34,487 bases of DNA from a bacterium (GTDB taxonomy: Bacteria; Latescibacterota; Latescibacteria; Latescibacterales; Latescibacteraceae). The notes under the pieces were generated by a model. That model did no database searches, was not told where the DNA came from, and saw only the letters and a list, made by a program, of their open reading frames with translations. The position numbers and the translations under genes are program-made. The stretch is from the NCBI GenBank assembly GCA_021372535.1, contig JAJFUH010000075.1:1-34487 (forward strand). Direction: 5' to 3'. Position 1 is the first letter of the stretch. The number at the start of each line of letters is the position of its first letter. Below, one piece after another: positions 8,801 through 17,409 of the stretch.

Positions 8801-9316
8801 CTATAACTCGATTCCCCTACGAGCCTTTACGCCCCGGCTGTAATAGTGTTTTACCATGCGCATCTCGGTGACGAGGTCTGCCCTCTCGATCACCCGTGGG
8901 TCGGCGTCCCTTCCGGTAATAACCAGCTCCACTTGGCCGGGTTTCGCATTCATGACATCGAGGAGATCGTCCGCGGAAAACAGCCCGAGATGAACAGCAA
9001 CATTCGCCTCGTCCAGAATCACCAGATCGTAATCGCCTGACACAAGAATATCCCGAGCTTCCCCGAGCCCTTCGGCGGCGCGATGTATATCTTCGCTTCC
9101 CGGCGCTTCGGTAATGAAACGACCGCTGCCATACCGGCGGACTGCAACTGAGTCGCCCAAGCGGTCAAGCGCCCGGTTTTCACCGCATTCCCTGCCCTTC
9201 CCGAACTGTGCGACGAACACCTTCAACCCTGCACCGGCCGCCCTGAGGGCAAGCCCGAGCGCTGCTGTGGTTTTCCCCTTGCCGTCGCCGGTATATACCT
9301 GAATGTATCCTTTCAT
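8801..9316 (-). CDS. cobO: Cob(I)yrinic acid a,c-diamide adenosyltransferase (CobO/BtuR type)
   Basis: 171 aa, ATP:corrinoid adenosyltransferase of the CobA/CobO/BtuR family, which attaches the 5'-deoxyadenosyl group to cob(I)alamin. The P-loop GDGKGKTTAALGLALRA starts at residue 10, the Walker-B-like segment is YDLVILDEANVAVHLGL, and the family C-terminus ITGRDADP...ADLVTEMRMVKHYY-GVKARRGIE is complete. GGAG lies 11 nt before the ATG. It is the last gene in the leftward B12 cluster, 224 bp after btuC. It would convert cobalamin imported by the upstream transporter, or salvaged cobinamide, into coenzyme form. The gap may hold its own promoter or allow readthrough; I cannot decide. Confidence 0.95.
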   Translation of the reverse strand: MKGYIQVYTGDGKGKTTAALGLALRAAGAGLKVFVAQFGKGRECGENRALDRLGDSVAVRRYGSGRFITEAPGSEDIHRAAEGLGEARDILVSGDYDLVILDEANVAVHLGLFSADDLLDVMNAKPGQVELVITGRDADPRVIERADLVTEMRMVKHYYSRGVKARRGIEL

Positions 9317-9540
9317 AGACTATTATCTCCATACAATAACATCAGTCAGAGTTTCTATACAAATATTTCACCACAAAGACACAAAGACACGAAAAGACAT
9401 AATCGATTATTTATACTATATTTAGTAGTTAATTAACATTGACACATATCCATAAAAAAAACAACTCAGCGAAAAACAGCCATCAATTACAATTTTATAA
9501 ACAGATCGGATTATGAACGTTCGGCCATCGATGACATCGG
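9317..9540. other. btuC-cobO intergenic region with a dispersed repeat
   Basis: 224 bp containing a 33-nt repeat copy at 9361-9393, built on CACAAAG units and described separately. No terminator separating btuC from cobO was recognised. Confidence 0.45.
9361..9393 (+). repeat. CACAAAG-type dispersed repeat, copy 1
   Basis: This 33-nt unit starts AAATATTTCACCACAAAG and ends CACGAA. It is 31/33 identical to the reverse complement of 22942-22974; the only differences are two A/G changes at equivalent positions within the CACAAAG units. Confidence 0.75.
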
Positions 9541-10545
9541 TCAGGTTCGGCTGACAAAACTGTGCTCGGAGGAACCCCCGAGGAGCAGCCAGAGGAAAAA
9601 AGGCCCGCCGAGGAGGGCGGTTATAACCCCGACCGGGATTTCAGCCGGAGCGATAATGGTTCGCGCAATGGTATCGCAGACCGCAAGGAGCATCCCGCCG
9701 AACATGAAAGTGGCCGGAGCCAGGTACCGGTGATCGGGGCCGATGAATATACGGCAGATATGGGGAGTCATCATCCCCACGAAACCTATCGGGCCGCACA
9801 CCGAAACCACGCCGCCGACCATGAGCGATGTAGCGAAAAAGAGGGCGGTTTTGACTCTTTTCACATCAACGCCGCGGCTTTTCGCCATATCGTCACCCGT
9901 TGTTATCAGATTCAATTCCTTCGTCAGCATGAAAACGAACATGCTTCCGGTGAGGAGGAACGGTCCGATGTTCATTGCGGCACTGTATCCGACGATCTCG
10001 AATCCGCCCATAAGCCAGCGGATTATCCGGTACGAACCGGCAAAATCACTCATATACTGGGCAAACATGATAAGGCTCGAAAAAAAGAAACTCACGGCGA
10101 CTCCGGCAAGAAGCATCGTCGATGTTGAAAAGCCTCTGCGCGCCTGTGTCAGTCCGTACACGATGAAAATCGATACGAGCGCGCCGAGGAAGGAATAAAT
10201 CGACTGCCCTGAAATCCCGGCCAGTGAGAACGGTATCCCCGCTATCACATACACCGAAGCGCCAAAAGCCGCGCCGCTCGACACACCGAGCGTGAAGGGT
10301 GTCGCAAGGGGATTACGGAACAGCGCCTGAAAAGCCATGCCGCTCAGTGCAAGCGCAGCCCCCGCACAAAAAGCGGTCAGTACCCGGGGCACCCTGATCT
10401 TCCAGAATATATCGGTATATATATCACCGCCCCCATGAGTCAAAACAGCCACAGGCGAAAGATTTTTCATGCCGATAAACGGAGCGAGCGCAGTCAAGGC
10501 AACCGCGCAGGCGAAAAGCAGAAACAGAACGGTGATTTTTTTCAT
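9541..10545 (-). CDS. btuC: Vitamin B12 ABC transporter permease (FecCD/BtuC family)
   Basis: 334 aa, eight to ten predicted membrane segments starting with a signal-anchor-like N-terminus (MKKITVLFLLFACAVAL). It has the FecCD hallmarks: RVPRVLTAFCAGAALALSG, FRNPLATPFTLGVSSGAAFGA, and the coupling/late motifs GFVGMMTPHICRIFIGPDHR and AEIPVGVITALLGGPFFLWLL. The family moves siderophores, heme or cobalamin. B12 is assigned here because the operon sits behind a cobalamin riboswitch and ends with cobO. The start overlaps the btuD stop by four bases (ATGA), indicating translational coupling. Confidence 0.93.
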   Translation of the reverse strand: MKKITVLFLLFACAVALTALAPFIGMKNLSPVAVLTHGGGDIYTDIFWKIRVPRVLTAFCAGAALALSGMAFQALFRNPLATPFTLGVSSGAAFGASVYVIAGIPFSLAGISGQSIYSFLGALVSIFIVYGLTQARRGFSTSTMLLAGVAVSFFFSSLIMFAQYMSDFAGSYRIIRWLMGGFEIVGYSAAMNIGPFLLTGSMFVFMLTKELNLITTGDDMAKSRGVDVKRVKTALFFATSLMVGGVVSVCGPIGFVGMMTPHICRIFIGPDHRYLAPATFMFGGMLLAVCDTIARTIIAPAEIPVGVITALLGGPFFLWLLLGGSSEHSFVSRT

Positions 10546-11345
10546 GGCTTCTGCACCTCGGGAACAACAATCCGCTGCCCGGTGACCGGATGACAGACAA
10601 ACGTGAACGGCCGTTCGTAGATATGTTCAAGAATCTCGTTGGTCATGATTTCCTCGGCTTTCCCGCAAAAAACCACCGTCCCGTTTTTGACGATAACGAT
10701 TCTGTCGCTTCTGAGCGCTGCGTTATTGATATCATGGGTGACAGTGATGATGGTGGTTCCGAATTCACGTTTTATGGTATCGAGAATCGTATAAATATCG
10801 GTTTCGTGTTTCGGGTCCAGAAAAGTCGTCGGCTCGTCGAGGAGAAGAATCCGGGTGCTCTGCGCAAGAGCAGCGGCGATATAGACGGTCTGCCGCTCTC
10901 CGCCGCTCAGGGTGTTGAGACCGCGCCCGGCAAGATTCGCAGTACCGGTCAGAACAAGCGCGTTCCGCACTGCTTCCCTGTCCTTGCCGGAAAAGGAGGT
11001 AAACGGGCTGAGATGAGGATACCGCCCCATGAGCACAAACTCCTCGACAGTAAAGGACAGACCGCTTCCGTTACCCTGCGGAACATAACTCATGACCCGG
11101 GCGAGTTCCCTCTGGCTGTAGCGTTCGAGGGACTTCCCCCGGAGGGTAATCGTCCCGGTACCGCCGGTATAGATTCGCATCAGGCACTTGAGGAGCGTTG
11201 TTTTTCCCGCTCCGTTCGGGCCGATGACCGACAGATATTCATCCTCGTAAACGGAAAAGGAGACGGAATCCAGAATCCGCAACGCACCGATGGAAAACGT
11301 ATAATTTTCAATCGTTATGAGGGGATTTTTCACCGGGTTTCCCAT
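10542..11345 (-). CDS. btuD: Vitamin B12 ABC transporter ATP-binding protein
   Basis: 267 aa, FepC/BtuD-type ATPase energising the BtuC permease. Walker A GPNGAGKTT spans residues 42-50, the Q-loop YVPQGNG is near 88-94, the signature LSGGERQ is at 146-152, Walker B ILLLDEPT at 166-173, and the switch histidine is H204 (TVTHD). All ATPase elements are intact. AAGGAAG precedes the ATG. The gene overlaps btuF by 16 bp and btuC by 4 bp, so the three are a tightly coupled unit. Confidence 0.95.
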   Translation of the reverse strand: MGNPVKNPLITIENYTFSIGALRILDSVSFSVYEDEYLSVIGPNGAGKTTLLKCLMRIYTGGTGTITLRGKSLERYSQRELARVMSYVPQGNGSGLSFTVEEFVLMGRYPHLSPFTSFSGKDREAVRNALVLTGTANLAGRGLNTLSGGERQTVYIAAALAQSTRILLLDEPTTFLDPKHETDIYTILDTIKREFGTTIITVTHDINNAALRSDRIVIVKNGTVVFCGKAEEIMTNEILEHIYERPFTFVCHPVTGQRIVVPEVQKP

Positions 11346-12256
11346 GGCGCTTCCTTATGGATGATGCGGGCCAGATCCTCAAGCAGCATGATAAAACGCG
11401 GCCCCGGTATCACGGTGTAATCGGAATCTATCACACTGATACGGTGGTTTTTTACCGCTTCGAGCCCGGGAACACCTTCCCAGTCTTTTATCGCGGCAGC
11501 CTCATTAATATCCATCGTACCGAAACCGGGGAGAAGGTCTACGATAATGTCAGGATCGAGCATCAGTATTCCCTCGCCGGACAGAGAGGGATAGGCAACA
11601 TCATGCCCCTCGTAGGCGTTGATGCCGCCGGCGTATGTTATCAGCTCATCGTAAAACGTATTGTGCCCGGCGACGAATACCTCGCTCAGTGAACCCGAAC
11701 CAACCGTCCGGCCGACCGATATCAGGACTCTCGGCCTCTGTAACCCATCCGTCTTTTTCTTTATCACACCGATTCTGCCGTTGATGTCCGAGACAATCTC
11801 CCGGGCCTTGTCCTCCATCCCGCATGTTTTTCCGATCGTCATAATCGCATCCAGAATATCCGCTGTTTTTTCATTGCGGACGGTTACATAGTGTATTCCC
11901 ATGTCGCGGAGATAGTTTACCGCTTCCTCGTGGACTGTGAGCAGAAAAACGATATCCGGTCTGAGCGCGGCGATCGCCTCGTAATTCGGGTCGATATACC
12001 CGCCAATACGCGGTTTTTTACGGGCTTCGGGCGGATAATTGCAAAACCGCGTCACACCAACAACCTTGTCTCCGAGACCGAGCGCAAAGAGGGTTTCCGT
12101 AATCCCGGGCGAAAGGGAAATGATACGCGAACACGAACGGAGTCCCTCTCCTTCGGCGCCATCGGGCGGAGATACTCTTCCCGGCCGGTAATAACGGATA
12201 CCGGCTGCACCGGCCAGGAGCAGTATCAGGAAACATAGTACCCAAATCCTTCTCAC
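11330..12256 (-). CDS. btuF: Periplasmic B12-binding protein of the ABC importer (BtuF-like)
   Basis: A GTG at 12256 preceded by GAGGGG gives 308 aa starting VRRIWVLCFLILLLAG, a signal peptide or membrane anchor. An in-frame ATG at 12283 would add nine residues but lacks a ribosome binding site. The Peripla_BP_2 fold is clear: RIISLSPGITETLFALGLGD, VVGVTRFCNYPPEARKKPRIGG, ALRPDIVFLL, and in the C-lobe GGINAYEG and LMLDPDIIVDL. It captures corrinoid in the periplasm and delivers it to BtuCD. No lipobox cysteine was found in the leader. Ligand identity is inferred from the riboswitch and operon. Confidence 0.92.
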   Translation of the reverse strand: MRRIWVLCFLILLLAGAAGIRYYRPGRVSPPDGAEGEGLRSCSRIISLSPGITETLFALGLGDKVVGVTRFCNYPPEARKKPRIGGYIDPNYEAIAALRPDIVFLLTVHEEAVNYLRDMGIHYVTVRNEKTADILDAIMTIGKTCGMEDKAREIVSDINGRIGVIKKKTDGLQRPRVLISVGRTVGSGSLSEVFVAGHNTFYDELITYAGGINAYEGHDVAYPSLSGEGILMLDPDIIVDLLPGFGTMDINEAAAIKDWEGVPGLEAVKNHRISVIDSDYTVIPGPRFIMLLEDLARIIHKEAPWETR

Positions 12257-12314
12257 ACCAGTCCCCTCTATAAAACCATTCATCCATTTTTTCAGACTGG
12301 ACGGTTTTATGAGC

Positions 12315-13691
12315 TTATTTAATGAGCGTGGCTTTTACCGTTCGGGCAAAATTGCCGTCAGTTACCCGAATATAATACATCCCGGACGACAGGGAAACCG
12401 CATTCCAGCCTACCATATAAGTCCCCGCGCCCATGAACGTATCGGTGAGCGTATCCACCCGCTGCCCCGCACTGTTGAACACATCGATGCGGATCACGCC
12501 CGGCTCGGCAAGGGTAAAGGACACCGATGTCTGCGGGTTGAAGGGATTCGGATACGCCGCGCCGACTGTAAAGGTTTCGGGAGTGGAATCTGCGCCTGCC
12601 ACATCAGTGGGCGTCTCTTTGCCTGTGTATACCATCGAGTAGGGCGGAAGCTCTGTAGGATAATAATCCAGTCTCGGCGGGTTTTCATCGGTGAACGGGC
12701 TCAGGACATACAGGCCGGGCTTTTCGGAATCGGTCGACCCGACATAGAGAAGCCCGCCCGACATGACCACTCCGCCGCCTGCGCCGGGAACCGGCAGTTT
12801 CTCGCCGAGCGTTCCGTCATTATAATTGAATTCACGTGCCACAGTATTCCAGCTTTCATCGAACAGTAGCACAAGCCCGTACCCGGCGGAAAAAGTCGCC
12901 ACACCGGATATACTCCCCCCGGCATCGGCTTCGCTGACGAGCTTCTGCTGCGTAGCGGAGGGATTGGCAAGGTCGAGCTTCCATACTCCCTCGTCGGAAA
13001 TACCATATGTCGTCCCGGCAAGATAGAGTGTGTCGCCCGTGAGCGAGCACGACTGCGGATTTTTTATTGCAAGCTCAATTCCCTGAACGCCTTCGGCGGC
13101 CGTATCCATATCGACTATGGAATCAGTCGCCGGATCGATCGCGAGAAGAACCGCGGTTCCGGCTGCATACTGGCTCATATCGTACCGCTGGAGAACGACA
13201 TAGACCCTGCCCTTATAGACAAATCCCATACATGCCTCAGGTGAACCGTCCGCGTCCGCCCACGGAGAAATATCGATTTCCCCCTTTTTGAACGATGCTT
13301 CTGTTTTTGCGGCTGGATCGACAACCAATATCCTGTCAGTGCCATAGAGGAGCAGATACGCTTTCGATTCGAAAAATACTATGTCGCGCGGATTCGATTT
13401 CGCGCCCACGCTGTACTGGTAAATCCTGTCATTACCGGAAATGGAAGCCGGGTTGTACTTGCTTACTGCATCAGCTCCAAAGCCCTCAAGGATATAGAGA
13501 TACGTGCCATCCGTCTTGACACGTGAATCCTGAAAAACCGGGAGAACATTATCGGAAAGAATTCCGGTTTCAGTCGAAAAAACGGCCGTATTCCCTGTCT
13601 GGTAATCCGAGGTTATCATGACAAGCGTTCCACCGGAGACGGCATGGACACAAAGCATAAGAATTATGGACATCAGGGATGCATACTTCAT
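12315..13691 (-). CDS. Exported beta-propeller protein with FlgD-Ig/T9SS-like C-terminal domain, in the B12 operon
   Basis: 458 aa. A signal peptide (MKYASLMSIILMLCVHAVSG) is followed by about 330 residues of propeller-like repeats of the YncE/NHL appearance (TDGTYLYILEG, NPRDIVFFESKAYLLLYGTDRILVVD, MGFVYKGRVYVVLQRYD, LTGDTLYLAGTTYG). Residues ~376-458 form the PNPFNP (381-386) domain ending in FARTVKATLIK, typical of FCB-group C-terminal sorting/FlgD-Ig domains. GGAG precedes the ATG. It lies between the TonB receptor (246 bp upstream) and btuF (about 60 bp downstream) inside the riboswitch operon. In Bacteroides the BtuB partner BtuG is a seven-bladed surface propeller that binds B12; this protein may fill that role. 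That is inference: no sequence match to BtuG is claimed, and it has no lipobox. Confidence 0.8.
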   Translation of the reverse strand: MKYASLMSIILMLCVHAVSGGTLVMITSDYQTGNTAVFSTETGILSDNVLPVFQDSRVKTDGTYLYILEGFGADAVSKYNPASISGNDRIYQYSVGAKSNPRDIVFFESKAYLLLYGTDRILVVDPAAKTEASFKKGEIDISPWADADGSPEACMGFVYKGRVYVVLQRYDMSQYAAGTAVLLAIDPATDSIVDMDTAAEGVQGIELAIKNPQSCSLTGDTLYLAGTTYGISDEGVWKLDLANPSATQQKLVSEADAGGSISGVATFSAGYGLVLLFDESWNTVAREFNYNDGTLGEKLPVPGAGGGVVMSGGLLYVGSTDSEKPGLYVLSPFTDENPPRLDYYPTELPPYSMVYTGKETPTDVAGADSTPETFTVGAAYPNPFNPQTSVSFTLAEPGVIRIDVFNSAGQRVDTLTDTFMGAGTYMVGWNAVSLSSGMYYIRVTDGNFARTVKATLIK

Positions 13692-13937
13692 TGAAACTCT
13701 CCGAATTATAATAGTTATGTATTATGGAACAAGAACCATCGTTATTTCACGATGTAAAACCTGACCAATCCGATTTCCTTTACTCTTCCCTCCTTTTCAG
13801 GCGTTGAGAAAAACACCATGTACGTGGATACATGCTGTCAAGGGCCGGCACAAAGTGCCGATTTACATGACCTTGGCAGCAATAAAACAATACATTTCAG
13901 TATCGGGCGCGCGAAAAAGATATTTTTTTTCGCCCTC
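13692..13937. other. Spacer between receptor and propeller genes
   Basis: 246 bp with a small hairpin CGGCAC-AAA-GTGCCG (13846-13860) and, on the minus strand, a TATAAT (13710-13705) with a poor -35. It may contain a weak internal promoter or processing hairpin. No terminator U-tract follows the hairpin, so readthrough from the riboswitch promoter is plausible. Confidence 0.4.
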
Positions 13938-16208
13938 TTACAATGTCACGACAAAGGTCGCCATATACGAACGTCCGGGTTTAGGCATGCCCTGTGTATC
14001 GAATGTGTACACACCGGTAAGGTTTTTTACGATAACGGTGCAGGTATACCGCCCGTTTTTGAACGGTATCGACAGCCCTGCATCGTGGAGGGTTCTGCCG
14101 GGATACCGTTTATGAGGCTGGTTCGCCCTGTCAAGGTAGTAACTGCTCTTTCGGTCGATGGACCAGAACGGAACAAACCGTCCGAACAGGCATTCCACCC
14201 TGAAACCGCCATAATTCCCCGGACGGTCGGGCAGCTGCTTGTCACGGTAGTAGGCTCGTGTTTCCTTTGTGACCCTCGATTCCTGAAACGTCCAGTTCCC
14301 GGAACAGGTGAAACGGTTAATCAAGCTGCCGCTCCAGACGATTTCGGTTCCTTTTACGTACGAACCACCGACATTTTCGGGAGTGACAAACCCGGCGTCC
14401 GTGGTATACCACTGGATCAGATTCGTGAAATCATTCTCGAAATACGCGCATTCGATACTTCCTGAAAACGACGATCCGGCCTTACCGAATCTGAATACGC
14501 CGCCGGCATCCCGGCGAAGAATATGTTCAGGCTTGAGATTCGGATTCGAAAGGGTCGTTCCCCTGTCGCCGAACAGTTCATAAAATCCCGGGACTCGCGA
14601 TATATCGCCATAATTTGCCTTTACGGACAATCCGCGCCATACCCTGAAATTGATACCGGTATGAGAATTGGTCACATGATTGAATTTCGACTTCGGCGTT
14701 ATCCTGTTCTGTGGGGACGGCTGACCTTCATACGAGCTGAAATACCGGTCCCGCCTGAGACTGGCGGTAAATACGAGGCGTTCGCCGGGTATTCTGACCA
14801 TAATATCGCTCACAAGGGCGTACTGCTCACGGTCGCAGGACAGCGGCAGGGTCTGCTGAAGCCTGTTTTCCGGCCTGTAGGATTCGTGTTTCGCTGTCGG
14901 AGTAAGATTGAACGCGGCAATATCGGACAGATGAACGGTAAACGGGAGTATAAAACTGTACGTATTTGTCTTGTAGACATTATCCTGGTATCCCCACCCG
15001 ACGCTGCCGTTTTCATCGCTGTAATGTTCATAATTGTAAATATGATGAAAACTTGGTTTTACCTGCAGGTAATCCCGGAAAAGCGGTTTGACGGTCAGAT
15101 TTGCCTGAAAAAGGTTCTTTGTCGTTTCGAGGGATGCATACGAATACCTGATGTTGTCGTTACCGGGAAGGTTTTTATGATTCGAGAGGACATGATCCGA
15201 GAATTCAAAGATTACACCGTCACATAGAATATGGCTGTACTTTGCAAGCAGGTTCGATGAGCGGAACTGATCGTTGAACCGCCGGGCTCTGTAGTCGTCC
15301 TCACTGTTGTACATGGTGCCGTTATCGCTCATGTATTTAAAATCGTTATCGGAAGATGCATAATCGAGAGTGACGAGAAACCGTGACCGTTCATGCGGAA
15401 TACTGAAGACAGTATCGGCGGTGAATGTGTTGAAAGAGCCGTATCCCGCGGAAAATGTTTTCTGCGCCGTATGAGCAGACCGTGTTTTGATATTGATCAC
15501 GCCGCCGACAGCATCGCCGCCGAACTGGACGGGCGCTCCGCTTCTCCAGACCTCCACGCTTTCGACATTGGTCAGCGGAAGCGTTCCCAGATTAACCGCT
15601 CCCCCGACAGCCTCATTGAGGAGCATGCCGTCGATATAGACCTGTACCTGATTCGAATACGAGCCCCTGAGGGATACTTCACTGTAATCGCCGAGTCCGC
15701 CCATACTGCTGATGCTTGCGCTCGGAGTCGCCCGTATGACATCGGCAACCGTCGTCGCCTTGTTCTCGAATTCGGACCGTTCGACAACAGTGACAAATGA
15801 CGAGGCTTTTTCCGGCTCTGCGGGAACGGCTTTCTGTGTGCCCAGGACGACGATTTCATCGAGCCGGTATGCCTTTCCGGTCATCATGATGTTTAACGGT
15901 TCCGATGCATCACCGGGAACGGTTACGGTTTTTACAACATCATCGAATCCGGAATACGGCGCCGAAACCGAGAGCACATATTCGCCCCGCGGCACCGGGC
16001 GGATTTCGAACCGTCCGGCCGCATCGGTCGTATCGGCATACACCCCCGGCGAAAGTTTCACAACGGCCACAGGGACAGGAGTATTATCCGGACGGCGTAC
16101 TGTTCCTGTAACCGCATGGAGAGAGTTTTGAGCCTGCGCACACGGATTTTCCGAAATAAAAGGAAGGTACACCGTCATGCAGATTATGATACTTACAAAT
16201 TTTGTCAT
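13938..16208 (-). CDS. btuB: TonB-dependent outer-membrane receptor, BtuB-like
   Basis: 756 aa. A signal peptide (~1-27) is followed by a carboxypeptidase-regulatory-like beta-sandwich (~32-108, VTGTVRRPDNTPVPVAVVKL...), a TonB-box-like DEIVVLG at 117-123, the plug (~135-245, with SEVSLRGSYSNQVQVYIDGMLLNEA and GGDAVGGVINIKT) and a barrel to the C-terminus. The first gene after the cobalamin riboswitch, it is expected to import cobalamin across the outer membrane. The N-terminal sandwich is typical of FCB receptors and absent from E. coli BtuB. A GGGGA lies about 12 nt before the ATG. Substrate assignment depends on the riboswitch and on downstream btuFDC. Confidence 0.93.
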   Translation of the reverse strand: MTKFVSIIICMTVYLPFISENPCAQAQNSLHAVTGTVRRPDNTPVPVAVVKLSPGVYADTTDAAGRFEIRPVPRGEYVLSVSAPYSGFDDVVKTVTVPGDASEPLNIMMTGKAYRLDEIVVLGTQKAVPAEPEKASSFVTVVERSEFENKATTVADVIRATPSASISSMGGLGDYSEVSLRGSYSNQVQVYIDGMLLNEAVGGAVNLGTLPLTNVESVEVWRSGAPVQFGGDAVGGVINIKTRSAHTAQKTFSAGYGSFNTFTADTVFSIPHERSRFLVTLDYASSDNDFKYMSDNGTMYNSEDDYRARRFNDQFRSSNLLAKYSHILCDGVIFEFSDHVLSNHKNLPGNDNIRYSYASLETTKNLFQANLTVKPLFRDYLQVKPSFHHIYNYEHYSDENGSVGWGYQDNVYKTNTYSFILPFTVHLSDIAAFNLTPTAKHESYRPENRLQQTLPLSCDREQYALVSDIMVRIPGERLVFTASLRRDRYFSSYEGQPSPQNRITPKSKFNHVTNSHTGINFRVWRGLSVKANYGDISRVPGFYELFGDRGTTLSNPNLKPEHILRRDAGGVFRFGKAGSSFSGSIECAYFENDFTNLIQWYTTDAGFVTPENVGGSYVKGTEIVWSGSLINRFTCSGNWTFQESRVTKETRAYYRDKQLPDRPGNYGGFRVECLFGRFVPFWSIDRKSSYYLDRANQPHKRYPGRTLHDAGLSIPFKNGRYTCTVIVKNLTGVYTFDTQGMPKPGRSYMATFVVTL

Positions 16209-16232
16209 GTATTCGACATATCCCCGAAAAAC

Positions 16233-16264
16233 AAAAAACCCGGTTTACATTTCTGTAAACCGGG
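16233..16264 (-). terminator. Rho-independent terminator, expression platform of the B12 riboswitch
   Basis: On the minus strand a perfect 11-bp stem (16264-16254 with 16249-16239) is closed by a GAAA tetraloop and followed by six U (16238-16233). It lies between the aptamer and the receptor ATG at 16208, exactly where a transcription-attenuating riboswitch would place it. Confidence 0.9.
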
Positions 16265-16290
16265 TGCCGTTTTTCACCACGTATTTTCAT

Positions 16291-16480
16291 GCTCCCCAAT
16301 ACCCGTGGGCAGGCAGCATCTCATAAACAGGGCCGGTCTTCTGACTTCCGGATCGTTCTACTCGCCGAGCCTTCCCATCATTTAAGACAGTGGCATACTT
16401 CGGCTTTCGTTCCCGGTTACAGCGGCGGGTCCGTAACGGATTTTCACCGTTTTCCCAATTGCTAATTCCCTGTATTGAAA
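16291..16480 (-). promoter_or_regulatory. Cobalamin (B12) riboswitch
   Basis: Read on the minus strand, the leader contains the diagnostic B12 box AGTCAGAAGACCGGCC (16346-16331), preceded by GCCACTG and GGGAAGG elements. The conserved 5' block contains GGTGAAAATCCG and CCGCTGTAACCGG. P1 can form between CAATAC (plus coordinates 16472-16477) and GTATTG (16297-16302). An intrinsic terminator follows. Coenzyme binding is expected to favour termination and shut off btuB-propeller-btuFDC, and possibly cobO. Confidence 0.95.
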
Positions 16481-16508
16481 ATATAAGCATGTTCCTGGAA
16501 TCAGGCAA
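16480..16508 (-). promoter_or_regulatory. Candidate promoter of the B12 operon
   Basis: Minus-strand TTGCCT (16508-16503), a 17-nt spacer and TATATT (16485-16480) place the start site near 16474, at the first base pairs of aptamer helix P1. The promoter lies directly beside the terminator of the upstream DUF4382 gene. Confidence 0.5.
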
Positions 16509-16509
16509 G

Positions 16510-16544
16510 AAAAAAACTCCACCAGTAGAAAACCGGTGGAGTTT
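16510..16544 (-). terminator. Rho-independent terminator of the DUF4382 lipoprotein gene
   Basis: A perfect 10-bp stem (16544-16535 with 16523-16514) with an 11-nt loop and a U-rich 3' side (A-run at 16510-16516 on the plus strand) sits about 30 nt after the stop at 16575. It insulates the B12 operon from upstream transcription. Confidence 0.85.
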
Positions 16545-16574
16545 CTCATTCTGATGTGATAATCTGAAGCAGAC

Positions 16575-17354
16575 TTATTTGAGAGTTATTTCACCAAGTT
16601 CAGTCGTTTTACCGATGGTAACCGCAACATCGGGTGTCGAAAAACCATTACCGAGTGTATCGGCTACCGCCACGGTAAATGAACCGGCGGGCATAAAACT
16701 CAGCAAAAAATCACCGTTAGTTTCGCTCACGAACGCGGAGTTGACAGTATCACTGCCCGCAATGGCATAAGCGACTGGAGAAGCCTGGTAATTTGTCACC
16801 CGCCCCTTTATCGCTCCCGACTGAGCCTTGGGAATAAGCCGCAGCCTTGGATTCAGCGTATATTCCTGTTTTTTGCCCTTTTCATGAATTGACCGTGCAA
16901 CATCAAAATCCACAACAAGTTCGGTATCGATACCCGGTTCGATGTCAAACGCCGGACCGAGCTTCAGGCCGCTGCTCGCGCCGCTCGGAACGGCAAGGGG
17001 GTACGAATTATCGCTGATAATAACCTCGGCGCCGGTGATTATCAGCCTGATCTGGCTGTAATGACCCGCTTCCAGCTTCTTTTCGCCCAGAAGGGCGGTA
17101 ATACCGCTGCTCAGTTTCAGCAGGTCAAATGTCTGCGGAGTGGTGCTGACAGTGATCCATTCATTCTCGTAATTTGCGGAGATTTCTGAAAAGGTGATGT
17201 TGACCTCCTGAAAAATCCCCGGAGAATCGGTTAAAAGCAGTTTCAGCGTACCGGTAGTCTCACCCGGAGATGTGGATTTGTCATTGTCGTCTCCGCAGCC
17301 TAAAACAAAAGCAAGTGATAGAGTACCTATCAAAAATAAAGTTATCAAACGCAT
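16575..17354 (-). CDS. DUF4382-domain lipoprotein
   Basis: The ATG at 17354 has an excellent AGGAGGT six bases upstream, giving 259 aa; an open extension to 17411 is not needed. A lipoprotein signal ends at C20 (AFVLGC), followed by a short polar linker GDDNDKSTSPG. Residues ~33-180 match DUF4382: GTLKLLLTDSPGIFQEVNITFSEIS, then LLKLSSGITALLGEKKLEAGHYSQIRL. A second small domain from ~193 (GAIKGRVTNYQASPVAYAIAGSD...NGDFLLSFMPAGSFTVAV) is a carboxypeptidase-regulatory-like beta-sandwich. Likely an envelope lipoprotein of unknown function, transcribed alone and terminated before the riboswitch. Confidence 0.88.
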   Translation of the reverse strand: MRLITLFLIGTLSLAFVLGCGDDNDKSTSPGETTGTLKLLLTDSPGIFQEVNITFSEISANYENEWITVSTTPQTFDLLKLSSGITALLGEKKLEAGHYSQIRLIITGAEVIISDNSYPLAVPSGASSGLKLGPAFDIEPGIDTELVVDFDVARSIHEKGKKQEYTLNPRLRLIPKAQSGAIKGRVTNYQASPVAYAIAGSDTVNSAFVSETNGDFLLSFMPAGSFTVAVADTLGNGFSTPDVAVTIGKTTELGEITLK

Positions 17355-17409
17355 CTCTTTACCTCCTATGAGTGGTTTCATTGAGCCATTCCTGTAATAA
17401 ACATACAAC

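Noticed and set aside
9361-9393. CRISPR-like repeat
   Set aside because: Only two distant copies in opposite orientation, with no spacers or cas genes.
10590-11420. 276-codon frame opposite btuD
   Set aside because: btuD carries every ATPase motif; the opposite frame is a shadow.
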